From the NCBI RefSeq assembly GCF_022539315.1, contig NC_066322.1, positions 23,198,765 to 23,262,764 of the forward strand: DNA of 64,000 bases, written 5' to 3'. This DNA is from Serinus canaria (lineage: Eukaryota; Chordata; Aves; Passeriformes; Fringillidae). Both the position numbers and the translations under genes were made by a program. The notes under the pieces are model-generated. The model did not search any database. It saw nothing but the letters and a program-made list of their open reading frames with translations, and was not told where the DNA came from. This document shows, one piece after another, positions 28,401 to 40,400 of the stretch (the first letter of the stretch is position 1; every line of letters starts with the position of its first letter).

Positions 28401-31400
28401 TTGAATGTCTGAAAGCTGAACACTTAGCAAGTGCTGATTCCTTGCTCTAGACGTGGGAATTTTTCTTTGTTTAATAGCCAGTGTCCTCCAATTGGTAAAA
28501 GTATGTAGTACAGAGTACTGAAGGAGGATGTAGGAAGTTTCTAGCACTTGGCTTTAAGTTTTGCTACATTGGAAATGGTTACATCCCCCCTCTTTCTGGG
28601 TCTTGCCTTGATACGACAAATGGGAAGGACAAGGTCTAAAGTGCTGCCTGTGCAGAACCTGAGTGAAAGTTCCTCATAATGAAGGTTTATAAAAATGGGC
28701 ATGTATTAGAAGCAAAAGTAGGTCCTTAGGTATTGCTGTGTGATGAAGAATTTTTGAAGAAAGATGCAAAGGATAAATTTGCATTTGGTAAAGGTGGGAA
28801 AACTGCAAATGTTTTCAGAGGGGTGGTCCATAATGAGGAATGTGGGGTTGTGAAATGGATGGGTAGAAAGGTCTGGTGCAAACCATCCATGAGTGCTGTA
28901 GCCACTGCTAATATGTAGGAGCTGGGGCTCTGCTCAGTGCACTGGAGCTGCTGCAGTGGTACAAACGCAGTGGTATAAGTTAAAAGTCAGCTATGTTGTG
29001 TCTGGGCTCTGTTTTGCTCCAGGGAAGGGGCTGGGAATAGATGAGGGAAATGCTGGAATGCCAGAAGAAGGAATGGCTTGAGAGGAATAGTTGAAGAGTT
29101 TGTCCTGAGGCGTGCTTTGCAGATGGTGTATTACAATTGCTAGAGACATGGTCTGTTCTGTCTTGAAAGCCAGGAATTGGTTTTGGTATTTGATTTGGAA
29201 ATGGAAATCATACACATGTAAAATATAACTTAATTTTAATTGACTGTACTCGCTGTTCTCAGATTCTCCTCTATATTGTCATTCTCAGCTTTCCCACCCT
29301 GCAAGCTCCCTCCCTTGGTGAGCTCTAGTGTATCTTTGCTCATCTCTCTAAGCCTCCTGGACGGTTTTGCATTTTGATTCATCTTACCAACTGCAAGCAC
29401 CCCCCTGTCTGCCCCTTGTACTGTTCTGCTGTGTTGGGGGAAGAGGTGATGACAGCCTTTGTGGTTACAGAGGGTTTGTCCCTTGGTGCTTTCTAGGTGC
29501 CGGTCACCTGGACGATGTCACCATCACAAGTGCTCGCCCCGGACCCGGTGTGCCCGTGGCCTGGGTGGAGAGCTGCTCGTGTCCCGTGGGGTATGAGGGG
29601 CAGTTCTGTGAGCGCTGCACCTCTGGGTACCGCCGAGAGAGCCCAGGCCTGGGGCCCTACAGCCCCTGCGTGCCCTGCGCCTGCAACGGGCACAGCGAGA
29701 CCTGTGATCCCGAGACGGGTAAGAGACAAACGGGGCAGCAAGAGGGTGGGTCTTCTTCTCTGGATGGGGCAATGAAGCAAAGCTCACCTCCCTCTCTGTT
29801 CCAGGCATGTGCAATTGCAGGGATAACACAGCGGGGACTCACTGTGAGAAGTGCAGTGATGGGTATTATGGCGATGCCACGGCTGGCACGGCCTCGGACT
29901 GCCAGCCCTGCCCGTGCCCAGGCACCTCGAGCTGTGCCATTGTGCCCCGCACCAAGGAGGTGGTGTGCACCAGCTGCCAGGCTGGCACTACAGGTGTGTT
30001 CCTACACAGAACATCTTTTTCTACATCCACATCCTTGTGGAAAAGTGTCTTCTGGTAGTTCTTGTTCTCTGATCCACAGTGAGTAGTTCTGAAAGCTGCT
30101 GTGTCTTCTGGCTCAAATCCTTCTCCCTTCCTCAGCCCTGTTTTCTGTCCTGTGTGAGGCTTGGGGCTTCACATGTTTTTCTTGCCTGTTTCTTGAGAAC
30201 AAAAGGCTTGATCTGCAAAGTCTGGCCATTTCTGTGCTGTATAGGAGAGCTGTGCTGCCTTCCAGTAGAGCTCTGATGATGGCATGGTGCTGGGCAGAAA
30301 ATAGATTTAAAAGAGCCAGGAAGGCAGGTCAGACTGAAATAAAATTAGAAGGTGCAGTTTGCCAGCAAGTGAGGCACTACAGGATGCTTCCTAGGAAGAG
30401 CAGGAAGGTTGCAGTGACTCACAAAATGCTGCCCAAAAAAATAGATCAAACTAGTGCTCAGCAATTTTAAGAGAAATATGTGAACAGATACTGATCTTTT
30501 TTCTTTTCAATAAACTGTGAAGTCCAAGCATGTAACTGTGTTGTTAAGCAGAAACTTTTGTTCTGCCTGCAAGCATCAAGGAAGCCATAGGATGATTGGC
30601 AGCCTTCATGGTTCTCTGCTGATTTCATGCTTGGCATAGCAGAGTACAAAGTACAGAATACCTGTACATTCTTGAGTGCTTAGGAAAGCCTCTGACCAAG
30701 CACATAAGCAGCTCATGGGGCTTCCTGTGGGTGCCACTGCATTGTGAACCAAAGCAGAGTCCAGGCCCCAGGTTCCCTTCAATTCAGGTGTCTGTAGCAG
30801 CTGATCTTTGTTGTAGCTCTGTGATTGCAGAACAGTTCCTCCTGTCTCACACCACCTTTTTGGGATGTGAGGAAAAACGGGGTTTATTTGTGCAAGAACT
30901 GCCTAAGAAATGGAGCTCATAACTGGCTGGGGAGGTCAGATCTGCAGTTAAGTGTAGGAAGCTGCTGAATTGGATGCTTCAGTGGCTTCCTGTGGAGGTT
31001 TGGCAGGTCTTATTGGCAGAGGAGCTTCCTGGAGCAGTGATGCCCCACAAAACTCTACCTCTTGGGATTCTTAAATTTACAAATTGCGGCAAATAGGTTT
31101 GGCTTAAAGGGATAGAAGGGGAAGGAAGAACGGAAATAATTCATAATGCAAAGTTCCAGTGAAAAGTCAGCTTGAATTTAGAGATGAGGAGGGATTTGTG
31201 TCTGGCCCCCACAGAAGGATGAAAGGGAAGAAGCTGAAGAGTTTACTTTTCAGAAGGGACTGCAAGGGGTTCCATGTGAGATGGCAGGACAGGGCTTTCT
31301 GCTGCAGCACCCGTGTCTGTGTTGTGTCCCAGGCAAGAGGTGCGAGCTGTGTGATGACGCCTATTTTGGAGACCCACTGGGCAGGAACGGTGCCGTGAGG

Positions 31401-34400
31401 CCCTGCCGCCTGTGCCAGTGCAACAACAACATCGACCCCAACGCCGTGGGCAACTGCGACCGCCAGACCGGCGAGTGCCTCAAGTGCATCTACAACACTG
31501 CTGGCTTCTACTGTGACCGCTGCAAGGATGGCTTCTTTGGGAACCCCCTGGCCTCTGACCCCTCGGACAAGTGCAGAGGTGAGATTGCTTCGTGTTGCAT
31601 TTGAAAATGCTTCTGTCCCCAGGAGCTGCTGTCAGGCTGTCACTTGTGCCCGTCAGCGGCAATGTGTGGCTTTACCCTGATTTGATGCTTTGAGCTTGCT
31701 AAAATCCTTGTGTTTGTGGGCACTTAGTGCTATCAAAGCAAAAGCATTATGTGATGCAGGGTGGCCATGTGGTTTGGATCCAGGCCCATTAGGGTACACC
31801 ACAAGGGATTTCTAACTTTGTGCATCTTCCTCCATACCTTTTTATTTTTGCAGCTTGTCACTGCAATCCCTACGGCACAGTGAATCAGCAGACGATCTGC
31901 AATCAAGTGACTGGGCAGTGTGAGTGCTTGTCTCATGTCACTGGGAGGGACTGCAGTGCCTGTGAGCCTGGATTCTTCAACCTTCAGAGTGGACGTGGCT
32001 GTGAGAGGTGAGGTTTGGCTTGGCTTGGCTTGGAGGATCTGTGCTTACGTTGTGCAGGAATGTGATGTTTGTCACAAGTAACAGGTGTGCCTCTGCCGCT
32101 GTGGGTGGGGAAGAGCAGTGGTCAAGGAGCAGGCTTGGCTACTAAGGCTGTACAAAAAGCCTGACTTATAAATAGCTTTATAAAGAGCTCTAAATCAGGG
32201 TTTTAAATAGAAAACTGCCACATGACTTCGTGATGGTAGCAGGGGCTCTTGGGTTCTTTTTTTAGTGCAGGCAGCGAGTGAGCTTGCCTGGTTCAAAAGC
32301 TCAGTGCCTCGCCTGCTGCATCTTCACAGCAAGAAAAGCAGCTTTTGGCAAACGCAAATGTTGAGCTGTGCCCTTCAGAGAGGCCCCACTTGTCACTTCT
32401 GTGTCACATCTGACATGTGCCTGCCTCCCCCAGGTGCAACTGCCACGCTCTGGGCTCCACCAGCGGGCAGTGTGACATCCGCACGGGGCAGTGCGAGTGC
32501 CAGCCAGGCGTCACCGGCCAGCACTGTGACAGATGTGAGGCCAACCACTTCGGCTTTGGCTCTGAAGGCTGTAAACGTAAGTCTCAGGGGCCACAGGGAG
32601 GCAGATGGGAAGGATGTTGCACACCCAGCCCTGCCTTTGCTTTCCTTCTGCCTCTGGGAAGGTGTTTTGTCACCTTGCTCCTCATCACAGCAGAAGTTGG
32701 CACTTGTATGTCCACACTGTGCATGATGAAATTTGATTTCTGTACTACAGCTTATCCCCTTCTTCTTTTGTTACCTTTTTCTTGTCTGACTTACTAGATA
32801 TCCAAATTAGTAGATACTTACTTCTTGGTGTAAATATGTTCTCTGCATCTTGGCCTCCAACAGCCATCCTGTTTCCTAATGTGTCCCTGCACAGTTACTC
32901 TGCAGGTGGCCTCAGTATCCAGGTTCTGTCTTGAGGAGCAGCTGATCTTGTAAACATGATAGCAAAGCAGATTGATCCAAACTTTCCTCATTGATATCCC
33001 TGCCTGTGAAGAGCAGGAAAGCTAACTGCAGTTGGTTACAATGCAGTGGGGTAGAATGATGCTTTGTGGGAGAGGTAATAGCAACACTGATCACACACAG
33101 TGATGGATCCTGCTTGTGAGTAGAAGCACTGTGATCAGGAGGGAGGATGGGTTTGTGCCCCATAGCTCTTGCAGATGCTTTAGGGTATTAAGCATATCCT
33201 CTCATCCTGTGAGTTTTAGGGGATTTCTGCCTGTTCTGCAGTCTGACTGAGGTTTAACTCCCCTGCAGCCTGCGACTGTGATCCCGAGGGCTCGCGGTCC
33301 CTGCAGTGCCGGGAGAACGGTCACTGTGAGTGCAAGGAAGGCTTCGTGGGGAGCCGCTGCAACCAGTGCGAGGAGAACTACTTCTACAACCGCTCCTGGC
33401 CTGGCTGCCAGGAGTGTCCAGCCTGTTACAGACTAGTGAAAGATAAGGTAAGGCCACAGACACTGCTCTTGGTACCACTGGAGATGGTGGCACGTGTCCA
33501 CTTGTGCAGCGTTGCAGCCCATGACTGTTGGTGATTGCTGAAAGCAGAGTGGCTCGAGGTGCTTTGCTGTGTCAGAGCTGTGCTCTGTCTTTCTCATGCA
33601 GGTGGCAGAGCAACGTCAAAGGCTGCAGGAGTTGGAAAATCTTATAGCAAATCTGGGTAGCAGGGAAGAAACTGTAACTGATGAAGCCTTCGAAGAGCGG
33701 TTGAAGCAGGCAGAAAGAGAAGTTACGGAGCTGCTCCATGAAGCACAAAGGAGCAAAGGTGAGTTGACCTGATCAGACATGGACCAACTAAATGAGTTCT
33801 TTGCTTGATATACCTGTTCCCTTTGGAGACAGCATGTTTTATTTCAAGCCAGTTTTGTGCTCCAGAATTGACAGCAATTTCAAGCAGCACTGAGTCAGTG
33901 AACGTTATTATCATAACAACAGTGGCTGTGCTTTTATCCATGGTGTTCTAACAGTGGTCTTTGTTGTACATGGAAGTAAAGATCTGCCTCTAGCTCTGTA
34001 TGGATGGAAGTGTTTTATGTGTTACCTTCTTCTCTCGATGCAAAGGAGGGTTTTATTACACAAGCAGAAAATTTTCCAGTATACTTATTATGCTTTAAAT
34101 TTGCTCAAACATCTTGGGCTCAAGTAGTTGTTGTTGTTGTTCTGATCATTGGTGATCAGAATGAGCTTCAAAATTCTGATGGCAAACTTAATTATCCCAC
34201 CATCAAGTGTAGAATATTCTGAAGAATGCTGTTGTTCCTGGTAAACTCCATTTTAAATTGATTCTTGTGTTGTCACCACTACCACAGAATGTTTGTCATG
34301 TTTGTAACAGTGGTTTGTCCTTAGGGTCTCTTTAATGTATAAGATGATGTGTGTTTTGGAAAAGAGAAGCCTGAAGAAGGCTATTGACTTTGCAGTAAAA

Positions 34401-37400
34401 GATGTTCCCCTGGGAGCTGATTCAGTGATTTCAGACCATTTTGGGAAAATTTTTCCCCTTTGTGTGAAGCTGGGAAAAAGCTAACACACATCTAATGCTG
34501 GCATTTGCTTGGGAAGATTCCTGCCAGTGAGAATGGTTGCTTAAGCTTTTCTCAGCTTTAGCTGAGGTGGATTTATGCTGCCTGCTTGGCATCCATGCCT
34601 AGATAATAGTCCCACATAAGGGGGTAGCTGGGTGGGGGTTGGAGAAAGATGAGGGACTGGATTTGATTTTGTGGTGGAATTTTTGATCACTGTCTCTGTC
34701 TTGGAATCATAGAGTCATTTATTTGGAAAGACTCTTAAGATCAAGTCCAACTGTTCCCTGCCCCCCAGCACTGCCAAGGTCACCACTAACCCGTGTTCCC
34801 AAGTGCCGCATCCACCCAGCTTTTATACCCCTCCAGGGATTGTGATTCCAGCAATTCCCTGGACAGCCTTTTATGAGAAGAAATTTTTCCCACTATCCAA
34901 CCAAAACCTCCCCAGGCACAGCTTGGAGCTGTTTCCTCTCATCCTGTCCCTGTTGCTTGGGAGCAGAGCCCGACACCCTGGGTGCACCCTCCTGTAGGGA
35001 AGTTGTGGTTAGACAGAAGGTCCCCCCTGAGCCTCCTTTTCTCCAGGCTCAACCCCTCCCAGCTCCTTCAGCTGCTCCTCGTGAGACTTGTGCTCCAGAT
35101 CCTTCCCCAGCTCCAGGTTCTTCTCTTACCAAAAGGGCAAGGTAAATGCAACAAAAACTACCCTTGCAAAAATCTGTGCACACCTGAAAAAGTTATTTCT
35201 GTTTTTCTCTGGTAGTATGTTTTTGAAATGTGTCAAGTGTTCATGTTCAATACTTAAGATGTGCTGCAAGGTCAAGGTATTTGACCAATCTTAATTTGGA
35301 GTTCTGTGGGCTTTGGCTTGCACTTTACTCTTGGTAACACTCTCAGCTTTTCAGAAGTTACTGCCTTGATTGTGAAGCACATACATACCTGTGCTGTGAT
35401 GCCTCCATTATTAAGATGCTGTTGTGGGGAGTTACCTAATGGTCCAAAAATTTGGTGAAGTGTGGGTGCCTTATAAATCCTACATATGTGAGAACCAAGG
35501 CTCGTAGCTTTTGCCAACCCTTTGGTTTTGGGAGAGTTTGGAGTGGGTTTGCTATTCCACACAGCTCCTGGCTGCTCCATATTGAGCTCCTTAGGTCTTT
35601 CTTTGGAGTAGCCATTGTTGCCCTGAGTGTGGAAAAATGGATGTCTGCACTATTTGTCCATCTCTGCTCAATTTCTAGGAGATAAGCTAAAGAGAATTCA
35701 CCAAACAGACTTTTCATACCTATTGAGGAGCAGCTCTCTTGTCATTTTAAGTCAATGAGAGAGGTAAAACATGATTCTGAACACAAAATCTCCCATCAGA
35801 GTCAGTTCCAACACCCAGCGGGATTGTCTTATTAGTAGTTAATGGCTTTTCATTTCTCCTGTTTGCTGCACACACATTCTGATTATGACTTTGATCTCAA
35901 GCTAAGTGACTTGTGAAATGGCTTTGCCTAGTTCCCTTTCAGTAGGGGATTAACCTACCAACATGATGCCCACTGCAGTAAGCTGCTGCTCCAGCTCCTC
36001 TTCCTGCTCTAATTAATTTTGCTTCCTCTCTTTTTTGTCCTGTATTTCAGACGTAGATCAGGGCCTCATGGATCGTCTCAAAGACATCAACAGCACCTTA
36101 GTGAGTCAGCTGAACAGGCTGAGGAACATCCAGGGCACAGTGCAGGACACGGAGAGCCTGGCGGAGCAGGCGCGGGTGCGGGTGGAGGACACGGAGGACC
36201 TGATCAGCATGGCTGCTGATATGCTGGAGAGGGCCAAGATGGCAGCTGACAACGTGGTGAGTGTGTGCTGAGATCCCACGCAGCTGGGAGAGGCTGAGGG
36301 CCTTTCCTTCTGTGCCTCTGGTGTGTTTCTCCACTTGCTCTCTCCCTCAAACAGTACATTTGCATCAAGATCATGGGAAATCAATGAAGTTCACCACTGT
36401 CAGTCACAGATAGTATCTTAGCCCAAACCAACATAAAAGTCTTAAATAAACATTAGCACCACTGTTTTTCAAGGGGTAACCAGTGGTGGAAACTGCATGG
36501 ACTTCAGAAAAACATCCAAAGAGAAGTGAGAAGTAGGTTAGACACATCTCTAAGCATTTAGATCATGACAATAAATATCTAAAGCAAATACAAATAAAAG
36601 ATTAAAAAAGAGCTTTAAGGGTTTTTTTCCCCTTTCTTTTTCTCTTCCAGTCCATTACACCTCCAGAGCAAAGCGGGGACCCCAACAACATGACTCAGTT
36701 GGCAGAAGAGGCCCGTAAGCTGGCAGAAAGGTAGGCTGTGGCAAGACACCCTCATCATGGTCTATGTCAGGGCCCTGCTCTTCTCTGCAAGGGGGAAGCA
36801 GAATTTCATTTGCTGGCTGGGAAGCACACACCCTTTGCTGCTTGAGGGACTGGTGCTGTGGGATGGTGGCTGTGTAGCTCTGAGGGCAAACATTGCTTGT
36901 GACAGACATCTTCCATTACAAATGCTTCAGCATCTCCCATATGTAAATGTGGGGGAAGGAAAGAAGGAAAGCTACGAGAGAATATAATCAGGAACCGAGG
37001 ATAAAAACTGTTAGCTGACAAATCCAATGGCATTATTTTTCTTTTGTCATCAGGCACAAAAAGGAAGCTGATGAGATTGTTCGCACAGCCAAGGCTGCGA
37101 ACGATACTTCCACAGAAGCATATCAACTGCTGCTGAAAACCCTGGCTGGAGAAAACCAAACTGCAATTGATATTGATGAGCTCAACCAGAAGTGAGTCAG
37201 TAACAGAAAATTGGTTTTATTTCCTGACTTTAGAGCAGTGCTTAAAACTAAGACAACGCTCTGCATGCTTTGGATTTTGTGGGTGGTGATTTTTGATTTC
37301 TTAGCCTCTCCACTCTTGTACTAAGTTCAGTTCTACAAAAATTCCTGTTGCATAACTGGATCCTTGGGGATTTTTTAGGTACAATCAAGCAAGGAATATC

Positions 37401-40400
37401 TCTCGAGACCTAGAGAAACAGGCCAACAAGGTGCTTGCGGAGGCAGAGGAAGCTGGAAACAGAGCCCTGCAGATATATGCTAATCTCACCAGCCTGCCTA
37501 CTGTGGATTCCACGGGGCTAGAGGTACATGTGGGCACCATCATGTGCACTGATTCCTGAGGATTGCTAGGCTGCTGGCATATCTCACATGTGCTCTGCTA
37601 ATGTTCTCTGCTCTCTGGGTTTCTTGTCCATCTAGGCATAATCCAGCTTTTATGCAATTGCAACATTTATGCAGGAGGTGTAAATGCAGAAAACCACTTA
37701 CATAGACCCCACCTCCCCCAGTTTCTGAAAGACAGAAATCTGAAATGTTGGCCAGATGTCTTGGCTTGAATGTGGAAGTGGAAAAATTTACCACCTGTTC
37801 AGGAATTCTGTAACATTCAGGAATCTCTGTGTGTGATTTCCACCTGCAGAATAAAGCAAATAAGATCAAGAAGGAAGCAGAAGAACTGGATCAACTAATT
37901 TCCAGGAAGCTAAAGGATTATGAAGACTTGAGAGAAGATATGAAAGGAAAGGAGCTAGAAGTCAAGAATCTATTGGAGAAAGGGAAGACAGAGCAGCAGG
38001 TCAGTTCCACTTTGTGCAGGCTTTTGTTCCCTGGGAAAAAAAACCAAGGAAGACAAGTAACTGGCCAGATGCAAATTATTTCATCTTAGTGTTATTTATT
38101 GATTATAAGAATGCTGAAGAATGGCCCCAAGAAGGAGATGCAGAAAGAGGTTAAAAGCAATGGCTTTGAGGCTGTGTGGGAAAATAGGAGATATTTGCCA
38201 GATGCGGTGTCAACTTTGTATTCAGAGCAGTATTCCCAAAGTCCATACACTCATCTGGTCTCAGAGGAAGCACTGCTGTTCTGGATGGTGGTGTTGTTTG
38301 AGGCTTAACAGTGCTTTTTCATCCACTTGCACGATTGTCCTTCAGAAAGTGGGACTACATTGGTACATGTCCTGTCTCCTCAGACTGCAGACCAGCTCTT
38401 GGCTCGAGCAGATGCAGCAAAAGCCCTGGCTGAAGAAGCTGCTCGGAAGAGCAGTGGCACACTACAGGAGGCCAATACCATTCTCAGGAACCTGAAAGGT
38501 AAAGAGGAAGCACTTGGAGTGAATCCTTCAATTCCAGTGTGACAAGTCACTTGGAAGTAGGATATTCTGGTTAAAAAGGCCCTGCTATTGCCCTTATATG
38601 AGTGTTGGGCATGTTCTTTTGGCTTTTCTTTAAAGAAAAAGTGTAAGCATTTTCAGGGTCCAGAAATTTCCTTTGAACCTCCTTATTTGGCGTCAGAAGA
38701 TGTGCAATAGGGAGAGCTGACCCCAGTTTGCTCTTCATCCCTCCAATGTCAGGGCAGCAAAGCCTTGGGTAGCTTGGTCAGAGGAGCATCCCAAGGCTCT
38801 CCTGGAGCACGTGACAAGGATCTGCTTTGCCTCCTTAGACTTTGACAAGCGGGTGAACGATAACAAGACGGCAGCCGAGGAGGCGCTGAAGAAGATCCCT
38901 GCCATCAGCCAGACCATTGCAGAGGCCAACAACAAGACTCACCAGGCAGAGCTGGCACTGGGCAACGCTGCTGCTGATGCCCGTGAGGCCAAGGCCAGAG
39001 CAGATGATGCTGAGAAGATTGCCAGCTCCGTTCAGAAGGTGGGTGTGCTGCAGCTCACCCCCACAGAGATCCTGCAATCCTGCTGTGGGATTGCAGGAAC
39101 TCCTGTTACAGTATTTCCTGGTGGGCCCTGTGTGCTCTCTGCTGTATTCACCACTGCAAATGCAAAATATGGCTAGATAGGAAGTCAGTGCATTTTGATG
39201 AGAAGGACTGAAGGAGATTCTGCCCCTTGACCACCTTTTTCCATCCTCTCCCACCTGTTGGCTGCAGAGTGCTGCTGCTACCAGAGCCGAAGCCGACAAG
39301 ACCTTTGCCGATGTGACAGGACTGGCCAGGGAGGTGGATGACATGATGAAGCAGCTGCAGGATGCAGAGAAGGAGCTGAAGCGGAAGCAGGCGGATGCTG
39401 AGCAGGATATGAAGATGGCAAATGAGGTGAGTGCTGTTGGCAGGTGACAGCAGTGGCTAGGAGCTGCCTTCTCCCTGCTCTCCTGGCAGTGGAGCCTTTC
39501 CTCCTGCTCTCCTCTTGCAAAGACGGCGCTGAGTCCGTCAGGCAGTATTCTGACTCTTCCAAGTTTTAAGTGGGACTGAATAGGAGACAAGTTCTGGTGC
39601 ATTAGCATAGGCTCCCTGCTGGAATTTGGGAGCTACTTTTCCTTTTATTATAGCTGAAACCTGACTCTATAGCCCTATTGATTCCATCCTGCCCTTTACT
39701 GCAAAATCCTGCTCAGTGTTCAGGGATCCCCATCCTGAAATACTCAGAAAACTGATTACTTGAAGATTGTCAGTCTTCTCCCCAGCCCTGTGGTAAAGAT
39801 CTTTGTGCAGGATTGTTTTGCTGGGGTGAGAAAGGCAGTGATATGCTGACTAACTGCAGTTTTGTAATCCCTACACCTTTTTTGTACTCTCTTTTTTTTT
39901 TATATATTCTACAGGCCTCACAGGCTGCCCAGGAGGCAGAAGACAATGCAAGAAAAGCTAAGAACTCTGTGAACAGCCTGCTCACTGTCATTAATGACCT
40001 GTTGGATCAGCTAGGTAGGACTGTCTGTAATGTGCTGTATGCCTTTGAGTGTTTTCCTGATGTGTGCTGGGTTTCGTGCCAATTTTGTTTGAGGGACCAG
40101 ATGGATCTGGTTTTTGGCAAGGACTTTGGGTTTTTTTTCTTTCCTGAGTAGCCTCAGAGCTTGTTCAGCAATGCTCTGTGTTGGTTTTCAGGAAACTGAA
40201 GACTTTTTGAGACAGTGGAGATGTCACCCATATGGTTGGTCATGTTTCAGATGCTAGAGATGCCCTGATGGAGATCTGCTGTGGGCTCAGCTGTGTGAGC
40301 ACCCAGGGTCACAGAGGTTTTAATGCACTTCACTCTTTGCTTCTGGCTTTTCAGGGCAACTGGAGACAGTGGACTTGAACAAACTGAATGAAATTGAAGG

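Noticed and set aside
38835..39608. 257-codon minus-strand open frame over LAMC1 exons 25-26
   Set aside because: Antisense shadow of coiled-coil exons rich in GCN and GAN codons, which give few stops on the other strand.
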